Shown here in pieces: positions 10,301-22,218 of a DNA stretch of 64,000 nucleotides (the first letter of the stretch is position 1; every line of letters starts with the position of its first letter). A program made the translations under genes and the position numbers. The stretch spans positions 176,281,315 through 176,345,314 of the forward strand of contig OV050030.1 of the NCBI GenBank assembly GCA_920105625.2, written 5' to 3'. Origin of the DNA: Clusia tigrina (taxonomy: Eukaryota; Arthropoda; Insecta; Diptera; Clusiidae). The notes beneath the pieces are model-generated. The model did not search any database and was not told where the DNA came from. It saw nothing but the letters and a program-made list of their open reading frames with translations.

Positions 10301-11090
10301 TTAACAATGAGGAACTACCACAGTCCACAGATACTAAGTACCTTGGTTTTCATTTAGATCTTCGAATGATCGACGAATTCTGAACCATATTTTTACTAAA
10401 AGGAAATAATTGGGCCTAAAACTAAACTCGTTGAACTGGCTTATGGGTCGCAACTCCCAGCTCTCACTTGAAAATAAAGTTCTAGTTTACAAAGGCATAC
10501 TATGGACCTATGGCATCCAGTTATGGGGATCAGCGTCAAAATCGAATATTGCGGTTTTGCAAAGATGCCAATGAAAGGTACTGCGTCCGATAGCAAATGC
10601 CCCTACCAATGTAACAAACCAACTCGTACATCGAGATCTAGAGATTCCAAATAAAAGTGATGAGATACTTCGATATAACTTTAGATATAGTGAACGCCTT
10701 TCAAGGCACCATAACATACTTGACTTAGCCCTTCTTAATAATAACCCAACCAATCGCAGACTCAAACGACGACTTCCTTTAGAAACAGCTGCTTCGATCT
10801 ATTAATTAAAATTTAATTAAACAAGCAAACAGACAAAAAAAATAATGAAAGAATTCAAAATAGAAAAAAAACAAAATTTATACTAAAATATTAATAAAAG
10901 TAGAATAACGAATAATTACCTAATATGTAAATATTTTTGTGAATTTTAGCATTGGCTAATATTCTAATTGTTTAGATTTAAATTTATGTTTAGGATAATT
11001 TTAGATTTAAATCTAGTTTCAAGATATAATAATTGCTTAATGTTCTAGTATAGATTGCAATGAAATAAAGTTGGAGTTATAAAAAAAAAG
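10290..11090 (+). mobile_element. Jockey-clade LINE 3' end with poly-A tail
   Basis: Split frames carry TKYLGFHLDLR, then YGIQLWGSASKSNIAVLQRC and NAPTNVTNQLVHRDLEIPNK, the conserved thumb and C-terminal region of Jockey-clade ORF2. The protein ends near RRLKRRLPLETAASIY at 10800. A non-coding AT-rich 3' UTR runs to an AATAAA signal (11064-11069) and an A-run (11081-11089). The 5' side is truncated, as usual for LINE insertions, and abuts gypsy pol. Confidence 0.85.
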
Positions 11091-12300
11091 CTGAAATATT
11101 TTGGTATTCTATTCTGCTGCCACTTTCACAAAAACCAATAACAAAAGTAGCAGCACAAACATTTATTCGGAAATAATAGCATTACAACTTTAAAGCAAAC
11201 TTAAATTGCTGTTGCTTGATTTTTGAGAAGTTGTTGCGATCGTGGTTTTTGGCGTCAACCGTCTGCATCTTCGTTTTGTTTGTTTTCCTTCGCACCTTCT
11301 TTTCATGCTTTCACTTGTCCGCTTTTCTAATGAATGCGGCCAGTCAAAAACCTACCTGACGATTCTGAGGTAGAGATGGCGCTGCCTCAGAATGGTAAAA
11401 ATTCGAAAGAAAGGTAACTGACCGACTTGACCGCTGGAGCGGTCAGAGTTGGAATAGCGGATGAAGCCGGAGAAGAAAGAGGAAAAGGACAAACATTTTG
11501 GGAAAACGTCAAAGCAGTTTAGTGCGGATATTCGTTGGTGCAGGTCTGATTTTGTGTGGATAGTCTCTCGTCTCGTCGGTTGTTCCTGTTATTTGTTCTG
11601 CTCATTAAAAGTGTGTACGGTTCCAAAAAAATTTTTGAATTCAATTACAATATTACATTGATTAGTGATTGTGCTGAATAGAGTGATAACTACTTGTTTC
11701 CGGCCCATCCCATTCGAGAATCGGAGTTAAGTGTTGATACCGGAGGAGAAAGGAGGCTGCCGCGCGCCCCTAAAAATCGGGATAAAGCTAAGTATATACG
11801 TATATATGGTATTTATTTAAATTATTAAGTAGGTATGTTATTTATTTAAATTGTTAAGAAAAGTAGCATGTCTAGTTATGTTTAAATTTATGTGTAATAT
11901 ATTAGGCTAAGGCGGCAATTATGGGGCGGGCTCGCTTTTCGCCAAGGCGGAGGATGCCCGGCTGACAACCGGCAAAATGGTGAGTTGGAGTTTTTTTTTG
12001 TACTGTTGCTCCACCCGATGCAGTGTGGCGGGTTAAGAACCACGACAATTGCTGTGAGCTAGCCGCGGCCACCACACTGCATCATACTAGTGGTGCGGTA
12101 ACAAAGTAGAAGCAGCAGAAAGCAGATGTACACGATCGGCATATGCTGTTTGTTTCTTAGCGTTGTTGAAATATTAAAATGATAAACCATGAGCACACTA
12201 TCTGCTTTTGCTGTTTCTTTCTTGGCATTTTGTTGAAATATTTAAAATGGAAAAGTAGAAGCACACTATCGGCTTTTTGTTTTCTTAATACATTCGGCAA
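11091..12300. other. Unassigned region, short ORF and local repeats
   Basis: No recognised gene. A 66-codon frame (11461-11661) begins MKPEKKEEKDKHFGKTSKQF and has no family I know. Short diverged direct repeats are visible: TTATTTAAATTRTTAAG twice at about 11810-11860, and units containing GTTGAAATATTNAAAATG and GCACACTATC twice at about 12150-12280. These lie just upstream of the BED zinc-finger remnant and could be the sub-terminal repeats of a hAT element. Confidence 0.35.
12017..12083. repeat. 15-bp inverted repeat (hairpin)
   Basis: GATGCAGTGTGGCGG (12017-12031) and CCACCACACTGCATC (12069-12083) pair with one mismatch across a 37-base loop. The sequence could form a hairpin in DNA or RNA. 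Function unknown. Confidence 0.75.
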
Positions 12301-12315
12301 TTACTATCAAATAAA

Positions 12316-12990
12316 ATGGCAATAAAGAGTGAAAATAATAAAAATATAAGGACTTATTTTAAAAACAATATGAATGAAGAAATATGCAAAAAATGAAGTG
12401 AGCGAATAAAGAACAATAGAAATTATAATTTCAAAACGCATTTGAAAAAACTCCACAAAATAAACGATTACAATGAATAATTAAGTCCAATTGCATCTTC
12501 GTCGTCCATTGTGCAAGAAAAAGGTTTAAATTGAAATCTACAATAAGCAAAATAGTCATAAATAGGTCTTTTTACAGAAAAAATTGTTATTTTTAGCGTT
12601 TTAAATTACCCGAATATGAGAATCTTATAGCCTTGGATGATATCTTCGAAAAAGATTCGTTTAAATACAAAGAATTTGAAAAAAAATCTCCCATTCGAAA
12701 TAAAGGGTTGGCTGCTATAAATAAACATTGATAATGCGACAAGATTCTCGTGAAACATATTTGGCAACAGTGCGCAATTTATTACAGATGGTAAAACAAA
12801 TTCAATTATTCTTGGAATGCTGGATTTAAAGGGTATTGGATCAAGTACATCTAGAAATGTATCCAAAGAAATTCTGAGATTTTGAGGCAACTATAAAATA
12901 ATTTTGAATCAAATAGTGTCCATTATATCCGATAATGGCAATAACAAAAACTCAAAAATGAATAAACTTATATGCAGTCGAACATTAAAG
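12316..12990 (+). pseudogene. hAT transposase remnant: BED zinc finger and core block
   Basis: From 12316 the frame reads IRTYFKNNMNEEICKK, a stop, SERIKN, then FKTHLKKLHKINDY. This is the BED zinc finger (C..C...H..H), with the second Cys codon apparently turned into TGA. At about 12793-12980 another frame reads DGKTNSIILGMLDLKGIGSS and SIISDNGNN, matching the hAT transposase core with its DNG.N block. The element would cut and paste DNA with an RNase H-like fold. Stops interrupt all parts and no terminal repeats were found. Confidence 0.6.
12590..12700. repeat. Dispersed repeat shared with 19005-19090
   Basis: GCGTTTTAAATTACCCGAATATGAGAATC and following text recurs at 19005-19090 in the same orientation with a few changes and indels. 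Within this copy it lies between the two hAT transposase blocks, so it is probably part of that element. Confidence 0.7.
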
Positions 12991-13019
12991 TTAGTCGTAA
13001 TAAATATTCCCAAGCTTGA

Positions 13020-13434
13020 ATAAAAATATTTTTAAGTTCATTCCACTGCTTCATCTTCCTCAAATATATGTAAATTATTAAATAGCATTGTCCAAATTTG
13101 ATGGAATCAATTTGACCAACAATATATATTTTCCAATGTGTAGTTTCACTTAAACGGTATCTGCTCTCGGTAAAATGATTTTTAAGGTAGCAAAATTAAG
13201 TTCGATTTTAATGTAAAAATAAAATAAGTTTTTAATTCAGTTATTCCTTCTATCAAGGTAAACTAATAAGTTCACTTGCGTCGGTGGAATTGCGAAGTAA
13301 TTTTTGCTCAGAGCACGTAACTCGGGATAGCTGTATACTTTTTCCGAATCACTTTTTATTATCACTTCTAAAAAATTTAAGTTCCAACCATTCAATCTTC
13401 TTATGTACAGGAGTAGTACCATTATTAGATTCAT
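13020..13434 (-). pseudogene. hAT transposase C-terminal dimerisation fragment (minus copy)
   Basis: The minus frame reads YSYPELRALSKNYFAIPPTQ then VNLLVYL, the C-terminal hAT dimerisation motif (YP.L...A..Y..IP.T...V). The sequence downstream (13020-13230) matches 24960-25235 in reverse orientation, so both are copies of one hAT family. It points opposite to the BED-containing remnant just upstream. Confidence 0.65.
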
Positions 13435-14023
13435 AATATGAACCCCATTCCCTAAAGACTAAGTTAAAAGTACATCCTCTTCATGAATAATATCGCCAGT
13501 GAATGAATTGGAAAATTACAATTTGTACACGTGAAAGTGCATAGCCTTATATTTTTGGAAAATCTTATTTGTTTTTAATTCCAAGATTTCTCGGCAGTCA
13601 TTGGAGTTTTTTCTGCAAATTAATTTTTTATTTTTTTGGTTATTCATTTATTTATTAAATTCACTCATTTCGTAGCTAACAATAAGTAATTAAATCATAA
13701 GAGCTAAGTTGCTAACATAATTTATCCCGCACCAGTTGCGGTTAGTATAAAATTTTATAAAACTTTTTTCCATTTCATTTTAATTCAATTTAAAATCATT
13801 GTAATATATGTAGAGTAGCGCAATTACAAAAATCCGTCTTATTGTTTCAAGTAGATTTATTCAAGTTAGAAGGAAATATGGAAAAAAATACAATATGGGG
13901 TTACCGCAATTGGGTTGCCAATGCGATTTAATAAAAGGAGTAGTATTTTTCTACAAACTCCGCCTCAATCCAAGTGGGATTTGCAATATTAAAAAAATAT
14001 TTCATTTGTATATAAAGTTCAAT
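13435..14023. other. AT-rich unassigned stretch
   Basis: No open frame of note and no recognisable motif. The right part lies directly downstream of the copia pol remnant on the minus strand and could hold its 3' end, but no LTR structure is visible. Confidence 0.3.
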
Positions 14024-14990
14024 TTAACACAAATTAAGTATTAAATTTTGATTATTTTTCACGTAAGCTAACAAACTTCTAGGTTTGGCTTTTAGGTATC
14101 TGAGAATTCGTTTTGCTGCCACAATATATGTGGTTGACTGTTCTATTGCGCCAATTTGGATACAATTTGGTCGATATCTGGCCTGGAGATAATGGCCAAA
14201 TATGTCAGACCTCCAAGTAAGAATTGATATTCTTTTATGTTTACACCAGAACAAGTCTCATCATCGCATTTCTCCTGGACTGTTCCATCTGCATATGGTG
14301 TGGCAGCTTTGCATTCAATCAAACCCCATTTTTTCACTAATTCGGTTATATATCTTTCTTGATGAATTCTGATCCCGCCTTGAAAACCATCTTGTTGAAT
14401 TTCCATTCCCAAATAATATCTTATTGGGCCCACGATCGATCGCTTCTAATTGCGTGCTTAACTTTTCGATTATCTTAGTTGACTCTAATGAACAAAATAA
14501 AATTATGTCGTCAACATACAATGCTAAAATATTAATCTCACTCTCGCTGCTCATAGTATACACGCACTTGTCAGATTTGCATCATTGGAATTCCATGTTA
14601 TTTAGAAAAGTGTTATTTTTATTGTTCTGATATCTTCCGGCCAATTTTAGTCCATACAAAGTTTTTTTTATTCAGATATTTTTTGTGGATGATCTTGCCT
14701 GACAACCATTTCCGGTTGCCGCATATAAACTTCTTCTTCTATCTCACTTTAAATACGCTGACACAAGATCAATATGGTTCACCATAATTTATGTTTAACC
14801 GATAGTGCCAATACAAGGCGTATAGTCGAATGCCTTGCTACAAGTGATTTAAATTTTTCCACTGTATCATCTGGATTGTGCTTCATTGTAAAACATCCAT
14901 CTCGATCCAATAACTTTTTGATTTATCCAACTGTCCACCAACTCCCGTCGTGCTTCGCCAGCATCTTGATCCAGACTCCCTCTTTTCCTA
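14024..14990 (-). pseudogene. Ty1/copia pol remnant: reverse transcriptase and RNase H start
   Basis: Read 5' to 3' on the minus strand: FTMKHNPDDTVEKFKSLVA and STIRLVLALSVKHKL (RT entry, about 14900-14770), EEVYMRQP and LYGLK (about 14730-14650), then LALYVDDIILF (catalytic YVDD, about 14510), GPIRYYLGMEI, RYITELVKKWGLIECKAATP and FLLGGLTYLAIISRPDI, then AKRILRYLKAKPRSLLAY. This is the standard order of copia pol. At least four frame changes break it. No gag, protease, integrase or LTR was found. Its 5' end is joined to the gypsy integrase tail at about 14990. Confidence 0.85.
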
Positions 14991-16640
14991 CTCTCGCTCT
15001 TGCGGTCGCATATAAAAGAATGAGAATTTCAACGCATGAGAGCTCATCCAATCCTGAGAAATTTACTCGTCCCGAGGTACTCCTGTCCATTTTTCTTTTG
15101 ATTTTCAAGTTCTTTGTCTCCCTCATAATCTTCGTTCACTTCCGGAACTGGAGCACACCATGGCTTTAATTTATCACTGCTCACTACAGTGCTAAACTGT
15201 TGTTGTGTTCGCTGAGAAGTTTCAGCTTCCTTTACAACATATCTCATGTATCGCAATACCCTGCTACGGGCCTAGGCACTCAACTTCTAACTTCCGCGAA
15301 TCGCCGGCACTTGGAAGCCGCTTTCAACTAGGAGCAAGTCTCCATACCCATGTGTTGTCTTGTACTTAGCATTGAATCGTATCTTCCATTTTTGCCCAGC
15401 AGCCTCAATGTTTTTGATAGCATTTTTTCTTCGTTTGGATAAGTTCACCTCATGTTCATGGTTTACATCTTCGCTAACCGCCTGCAAAATTTTACTTCCG
15501 GTAATATCTCGTAAACCAACTCAATGGCTGAATATTTACTAGTGGAATTTACCTTCGTATTGATGCTCCATTGTACCAGACGTAACTCTTCGTCCAATCT
15601 CTCAGATCTTCAACTAAAGCTTGCCCAGAAACACCTAAAGTACAAGGTCAGTCAACCCATTTGCACTCGGCGTCCTTACAGTCACACAAATAAGTTGGCT
15701 ATCGTTGCTTTTGCAGAAGTTGGTAAGCAGGCCTGATGTAAAGCATGTTCCTCGATAAGTCACAAATCGCTTCGGCAGCACAATGCATCAACAACTAGTT
15801 TCGTTCAAGAGGGTCCATATGGAGCATCTCAAACGGTAATTGGGGAACTTTCATGCCATATAACTGGCTTTCTTTCCGTGAGGTATTTGTACTGAACCCA
15901 CTCTCAATACACACCTTAAAGTGGTTTCCATGAAATTTCGGCAGAGTGGAAACCACGAACTCTTTGTTACCCGCTGAAGCGTATCTTCTAGTCCTGGATG
16001 TCCCGAATTATCATGATATAATTTGAAGATCCTCCAACACATACCATGCGATGTGACCAGTATGGTTTTCTCGTCTTTCACTTTACGGTACAGTATTCAT
16101 TTTATCTATGTGTACTCCAGTGTTCACTCTATTGAATTTTCCGGGCTATTCAACACACTTATTATTTTGGCTAATTTAGGATGGATACTCTGCATCGCCG
16201 TAATCGAATTATCCGGAGTTAATTTAACCATCCTTACATTGATAGAGACAACATCGATCGTGTTACTGATTTCTACAGGGGCCCTGCTCATGGCGTCCAC
16301 ATGGCAGTGAGCTCGCCCAGCTCGATGCTCCACAATTTAGTCGAATTCCATTAATTTAAATAACCAACGTGTTACCCTCGGGATCATCTTATTCGAATTC
16401 TTCTAAGTGAAAATGGTAGCACAATCTGCAATCATAACCAACTGCTTTCCCAATACGAATTTAGGAAAACGGTCGTATGACTCGACTACGGCTCGTACTT
16501 CGAGTACATAAGCATGATATTTTCCTTAAGCAATAGTCTTTTATGTGTTGTCACCTTCCCTCAGTAGCAATATCGCACCTAATCAAACACAACTCACACC
16601 AGTGTGGAAGGAATGCCCTTACGCCCATAAAATGTGCTTC
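14990..16640 (-). pseudogene. Ty3/gypsy pol fragment: RNase H to integrase C-terminus (copy 2)
   Basis: Minus-strand order: RNase H end (HAYVLEVRAVVESYDRFPKF, about 16540-16480; EHRAGRAHCHVDAMSRAPV, about 16333-16270), integrase zinc domain (LYHDNSGHPGLEDTLQRVTK then WFPLCRNFM, about 16020-15950), integrase core with RGT.FTS..TNFCKSND (about 15790-15700), spacer KRRKNAIKNIEAAGQKWKIR and GPY/F module ending SSDKLKPW. Multiple stops and shifts. The part below 15628 is a close copy of 1-649. This lineage is distinct from the large family at 25-57 kb. Confidence 0.8.
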
Positions 16641-16688
16641 TATTGAAGAAGTCTCGGCGAAAATATCACCTGCATCTTCCACAAAAAA

Positions 16689-18930
16689 GTGTGGCACGAC
16701 ATAAAATATGTAATCGCCATTCCATCGCCTATGATAAGATCACTGGAAAAAGCCCAAAATCTCCTAATCTCAACTTCAGAAATAGCAAATGCTTCTGGTA
16801 GCCAATGGTCTAATTACTCCAAAGATGATAATTTCTGTAAAGAATACGACGGCAATAAAAACAAAATATTCGCGCAGCAATACAATCCCAGCAAGTTAAA
16901 GGCAGCTGCTAAGCAACTTGAAGGAAAATTTTCACCTACGGAACTCGAATTGGCTTTACACAGTGTGAAAGGTAAAACACCTGGTCATGATCGCATTTCA
17001 TATCCAATGTTAAAAAACTTACCTCAAACAGCAAAAATTATACTCCTCGAGTTGTATAATCTCCTCGTTGTCCAGATACCAAAACCAAAAGAACCCCCCC
17101 ATGAAGTAAATAGTTTTTGCCCGATAACACTACTTTCATGCCTTAAAAAAATTTCTGAAAAAATGCTCGCAAAAAGACTGCTGGTGTACATAACGAAAAA
17201 CAAATTTGTCAGCCCGAATCAAACCGTATTCCAACCAAAATACAGTACCATGGATATTTTGTTGCAGTTTCAACATTACGTGTCTAATGCTCTTTCAGCC
17301 AAAAATCATGTAACCATCTTGGCAACTGATTTCGAAAAGGCATATACTCGTATATGATCGCCACTTTGGGTTTGTGTCGAAAGACTTTCAATTTAGTGAA
17401 ATTTTTCATGACTGGTCGCTCCTTTCGAGTTAGAGTCAATAACACACTGTGTTATTTATGATCGCGTTTGAGCGCATAAATGGTATAATTTTAAATATAA
17501 AAATATTGAACTTTCGATTTATGCAGACGATGATTTCCTCTGTAGCAAGATGAACGATACAGTAGCTTCAAATAACATATATTTAAAAACACTCTGTGAC
17601 ATTAAAGAATGGGGAACATTTTCAGGAGCTGCCTTAGCTATAAATATATGTAAAGTCCTACATATATTTGTAAAAAAGACCATTATACACCATATACCCC
17701 ACATTAATATTTGATATCTGTATTATTGAATGAATGAACTATCTTAAACTACTAGTTATCAGTTTTGATAAAAGGTTTACATATACGAGTAAGCAACACT
17801 GTAAATGTATGAGGGAAAGTCTAATCGAAAGCCTCAATATAATTACATTCCTAAGTTCTCGGCGCCACATGGCCTCTCGGCGAAATATCAACGAATTTCC
17901 GACCAGCTGAATTAAATGTATATTAGAGCTAAAGCAGGAAAGAGTTGTACAAACCACGCTTGAGCTTGTACCAAAGTTTCTGTGCACAACTAATATTATA
18001 ATATCAAAACGACTTTAAGAAATCAGTTAGAAACGTACGCACATTTCGTCTACAATACGAAGATGCATCTCACTCTGCAAACAGCATGACACCGATACAC
18101 CCAGCTCTCAAAACAAAATCGGCTCGACAGCTCCCTGGTTACTAAAGCATTCATCAACAACACCGCACTTCACAAACATACTAGCTGCACAGTTTATAAA
18201 AAAATATTCATGAAAGAGCTCAACCGGAAGAACTGGAGATGTTTACACACCAACGGATCGAATACTGAAACTGTCACGTCTTTCGCTGTTGTCAATTTGA
18301 ATGGGTCAGACATATCAGCAGGCATACTCCTATCTTACTACTTTGCATTTGCAGCTGAAGCATTCACAGTCGGCAAAAAATGCTAAATCAACAAAGGGAA
18401 GTTTATAATCGCTACTGACAGCCTATAAACTATCTTGGGGATACAAAATCTATAAAAAAAAACAACAACTTACTCGCAGAAATCCGCGAAATTTGCACTA
18501 AATCTGCCAGCAAAATAAAATTACTGTGGGTCCCCTGCCACTAATGCATAGAGGGCAAGAAAGAGAGATTCTCAATAAAATGAAAATTTTCCCCCAGGAA
18601 GTGGGGTCAAACGAGTGGGCTTCTTTACTTCACGCGTATAAAGCCACCAACCCATTAAAAATACCATACGCTTTCCAGCGTCGTGATTGTTCGGCCGTAT
18701 TAGTTTGAGAATTGTCCACGCAAAAATGCACACCTTCACGTTTTAACCGAAGAAAGTATACCAACATTTCAAGGATGAGGATCAACGCTTTTGATAATAT
18801 CTGGTGGCAATACTGCAATCCTATACCACCGTCTTCGGTTCTTATATATGTGAATCCTTTACACATAAGCAGCCTCATTTTATTTCTAAAATCTGTCAAT
18901 CTATATCACCTTATATAATTTAAGGAAATA
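16689..18930 (+). pseudogene. I-clade LINE remnant: RT and RNase H
   Basis: A 222-codon frame (16689-17357) carries ALHSVKGKTPGHDRISYPML, PITLLSCLKKISEKMLAKRL and LATDFEKAYTRI (RT motifs 1, 2, A). After stops, LYADDDFLCSK (YADD) appears at about 17515. At 18240-18560 the RNase H signature reads THTNGSNTETVTSFAVVNLN and FAFAAEAFTVG, with the first Asp of TDGS replaced by Asn, and KLLWVPCH. The final text LILFLKSVNLYHLI ends at about 18920, matching I-element C-termini. Heavily mutated, no poly-A tail seen. Confidence 0.8.
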
Positions 18931-19004
18931 TTAAATAGCTTTTTACATAACTGTAAACTAAACTAACTTAGTTTTAAGATAAAGCATCGTCTGTATAATG
19001 TTTT

Positions 19005-19090
19005 TAGTGTTTTAAATTGCCCGAATATGAGAATCCTATTTGTCATCGCCTTGGATGAAAACTTGGAAAAAAAATTAGTTTAAATACAGA
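19005..19090. repeat. Dispersed repeat shared with 12590-12700
   Basis: GTGTTTTAAATTGCCCGAATATGAGAATCCTAT matches 12596 onward in the same direction with a short insertion. It is probably a fragment of the same hAT family as the remnant at 12316-12990. Confidence 0.7.
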
Positions 19091-19457
19091 AATTAAAAAT
19101 AAAACATTACAATTTGTTGCTGAAACTTAGTTCCGCTGAGGTATCCTCAGCGTTGTCTAAGGTTCGTAAACAGAAATTTATTTATTAGGAAGCAGTGTAT
19201 ATTTGAATTCTAAGATAATTTTCTCTATCAATAAAAATGTCCAAGTATGTTACCTAGTATAGTGCCTAGCCGTGTCAAGATGTTCTAGTAGAGTCGGTAA
19301 AACATTAAACCACAGGCTCTGTCTGCGTTAGTTAATGTCACAGTGGAGTCGGTAAAAACTTTAAACCTTTCTTTTTGCTTTAGTTTCCATAAGTGATCGT
19401 TGCTGGAGTCAACCAGAGTGGGCTCTTGTCTGATATAGTTTCGCTGGTGTCTCTGCA

Positions 19458-19545
19458 GAGAAAGAGTCTTAGTTGCTGTTACGGCGTGAACGTCTGTGCG
19501 ACGAAAGAGCGTCTTAGTTGGTGTTACTGCGGGAATGTCTATATG
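19458..19545. repeat. Diverged 45-bp tandem duplication
   Basis: Two adjacent units each contain GAAAGAGNGTCTTAGTTGNTGTTACNGCG followed by GAANGTCTNT. They differ at several positions, so the duplication is not recent. Confidence 0.75.
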
Positions 19546-20950
19546 GAGAGAGAGCCATAATTGGGCCGCTGGCGCTTGTGTAGGCCCAAGCTGCCACGGC
19601 GCGCAGTACATATTGTTGTTGCAAAAATGACCAATTCCCTCTGTGCTAAGGTCACTTGCCGCTGTTCCTGCATTGTTGTTATTGGTTTTATTTGCCGTTG
19701 TGTCACCTTCAACACCTTGTTGTTGTTCTTCCTGTTATTGTTGAGGTGAATACTTGTCCTTGGGCGACCTTCACTGCTGTGTTGTTATCACGTTTTGCCC
19801 CTTCACTGCATCGTTGGTAATTTTAAATGTGTTGCGTGTGGTTCCGATGGGTAGAAGAACTGTCAGTGGTTGTTCCTATGTTTACTTTTCTTTGGCAATA
19901 AAGAACTCAGTTCTAAAGTTTTGACCCTCACTGTATTCGTGCATAACAATGGGAAACTTTAGCACATGAAGCTTAGAGGGGAAGCGTGAATCGTAAATGT
20001 GTGGGAATGTGTGTGTAGGTAAAAGGGAGAAAATGAACGAATGTGAGTGGGTGAGAGAGAGGAGTGATGGAAGAAGCTCATGAATGTCCTTGAACGAGGT
20101 GTTTAACCTATTTAACACAGCTGTTGCTATGGCTACTGCTGAGTGGGTCAGATAAGGATAGAGGGATAGGTTCTTGAGGGTTATGAGAAGAGTAGGTAGT
20201 GGGAGTGAGACCTTTGAGGAGTGTTTTTTCTTAATGTTGAAAGGAGGATTTTTTTGATTCAATGTTTTAGGGGCCAGTTCCTTTCAATTACTTCACGACA
20301 TCATATGGAAATTTATTAGAACTAATGGCTTCTTTGTAGAATATATATAAAAAATAGATTTATGTATAAGAATTAAGATACGGTAATACGGTGTCCACTA
20401 GTGCGGTAAGCAATTCCTTTGTTGTCTCCGTTCCCAGCTCAATGCCAGAATTCTATAAACTACATTATGGAAAGATTAATAATGATTTTCAGAGTGCGCT
20501 ACGTTTAAATCCTATCCCCTCAGTTTGGAAGGAATTGAAAGTAGAGGGAAAAAGTTCGCACGTTAGTCCAAAGGATTTCAGTCCAATCAGTCTTTCTTCT
20601 TTTCTATTGAAAACTAAAGAGAAAAAATAGGTCCATCCCAAAGAGCGATTTCACAACACGCGTACTGCAAAGGTAAATCGAGAGCCTTGAATTCGTTAGT
20701 GACAGCAGTGGGTTTCCCAAGGGCGCTGGTTCTTTTCATCGAACAGATGCATATGCAGGTTTGTGAATTCAGCATTGGGTGCCTCGAGGATGCGTATATC
20801 TGTGAACAGGAGCACCCCTCAAGGCGGCGTGCTGTATCCTCTCCTTTGGGTACTGACAATAAATAAACTCTTAAAGAGCTTACAGGAGAGAAGAATCCAC
20901 GTTTTTGCCTATGCAGATGATAGAGAGTATCAGAGCTAAGGCCCCCTAAA

Positions 20951-21454
20951 GTGAATGGAATCACTTTGTCTTTTAACGTTAAAGCCCGCTACCTGGGACT
21001 GATTTTGGACAGGAAGCTTAATTGGAAACAAAATGTAGAGGATAGAGTAAGAAAAGCAGCATTAGCACTCTACTCGTGTAGAAAGACACTAGGGATAAAA
21101 TGGGGTATGGGACACCGAATAGTACATAGGTTATACATAGCTGTGATTAGACCGATTTTGATGTACGTATTCAGAGAGCAGGCTAGTTTATGTATAAGCG
21201 GAGGTCTCAAAAGAACTTCCACAGTAGCATTGAACATTATGCTGGAACTTTTGCCAATTGACTTGCATGGAAAGCAACTTGCAGTCAAATCAGCTCTTCG
21301 ACTCAGGGAACTCTCCCTTTTAACTACAATTAACAGAGATCATACGACCATAGTAAAAAAATTTCCAATTATTCCTGATACTACATACTACTGTAATTCA
21401 TTAGAGCGGAATCTAAGAAAATCAGTTAAAACCATATTCCCCTCAAACGGATAA
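20951..21454 (+). pseudogene. LINE RT thumb/connection fragment
   Basis: This 167-codon frame is the longest intact piece of the second LOA-like LINE. It starts at KVNGITLSFNVKARYLGLIL and runs through KAALALYSCRKTLGIKWGMG, ALNIMLELLPIDLHGKQLAV and SALRLREL. These are typical of the region between RT motif C and RNase H, where the protein contacts RNA. It is followed after one stop by the RNase H start TDGSKLSDRVGG. Confidence 0.8.
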
Positions 21455-21646
21455 TGGAATCACGCTCAATTAGAATGCACTGACGGTTCAAAACTTAGTG
21501 ATCGGGTGGGAGGAGGTATATATTCTGAGAAGCTGAACGTCAGCTTATCCTTCTCCTTGCCGGACCATTGTAGTGTGTTCCAAGCAGAAGTAATAACAAT
21601 AAGAGAGGAATTGCTCTATATAAAGATTATTCCTCTATCCACGAGA

Positions 21647-21649
<3 letters not shown>

Positions 21650-21732
<83 letters not shown>
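21650..21732. repeat. (TA)n microsatellite, left of MITE
   Basis: About 40 near-perfect TA units abut the left MITE arm. Open frames made of Ile/Tyr repeats here are artefacts of the repeat. Confidence 0.95.
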
Positions 21733-21733
<1 letters not shown>

Positions 21734-22090
21734 AAAGTCGATAGTCGTCAATTCTGTGTATATGAAGATAATTTTTGTAACGAATTTATTGGCAAGACAA
21801 GTTACAACAGTAGTTGCAATTGCGTATCTGGTTATCCCACCGTAATATTTTTCAGAAGAAGAAGAAGAATTATTGAAACATTTCTTTTGGCAGATCTTAT
21901 AGCTATTTCGGACACGCCACTTGTCCTCATCAGAGATCTTTCAATGAAAGGCAATTTTTCCCCAAGCCTTTTTATTATGTCTCAGAAAGATCTCTGACTT
22001 CTCTCTGATCTTATTGACAAAACTTGTTTTGTCAATAAATTCGTTACAAAAATAATATTCATATACACAGAATTGACGACTATCGACTTT
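21734..22090. mobile_element. MITE with 70-bp terminal inverted repeats, flanked by (TA)n
   Basis: AAAGTCGATAGTCGTCAATT opens the left arm (21734-21803), and its reverse complement closes the right arm (22021-22090). The two 70-bp arms differ at about four positions. The 217-bp centre has no coding frame and contains a GAAGAAGAAGAAGAA run. Both sides are flanked by long (TA)n, and the whole block splits the RNase H domain of a LINE exactly before the SQAAIKS text. Non-autonomous DNA transposon structure is inferred from the inverted repeats. Confidence 0.8.
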
Positions 22091-22105
22091 CTCACACACA
22101 TACAC

Positions 22106-22218
<113 letters not shown>

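Larger units (their letters stand above)
18931..20390. other. Unassigned region with hAT-related repeat and local duplications
   Basis: It starts with a copy (19005-19090) of the repeat at 12590-12700. The remainder has no recognised protein; minus-strand frames at 19285-19611 and 19882-20262 are open but match nothing I know. The phrase GAGTCGGTAAAA...TTAAACC occurs twice (about 19292, 19345), and a 45-bp unit is tandemly repeated at 19458-19545. Confidence 0.35.

Noticed and set aside
19882..20262. 126-codon minus-strand frame
   Set aside because: No recognised domain or conserved neighbour; could not be supported as a gene.
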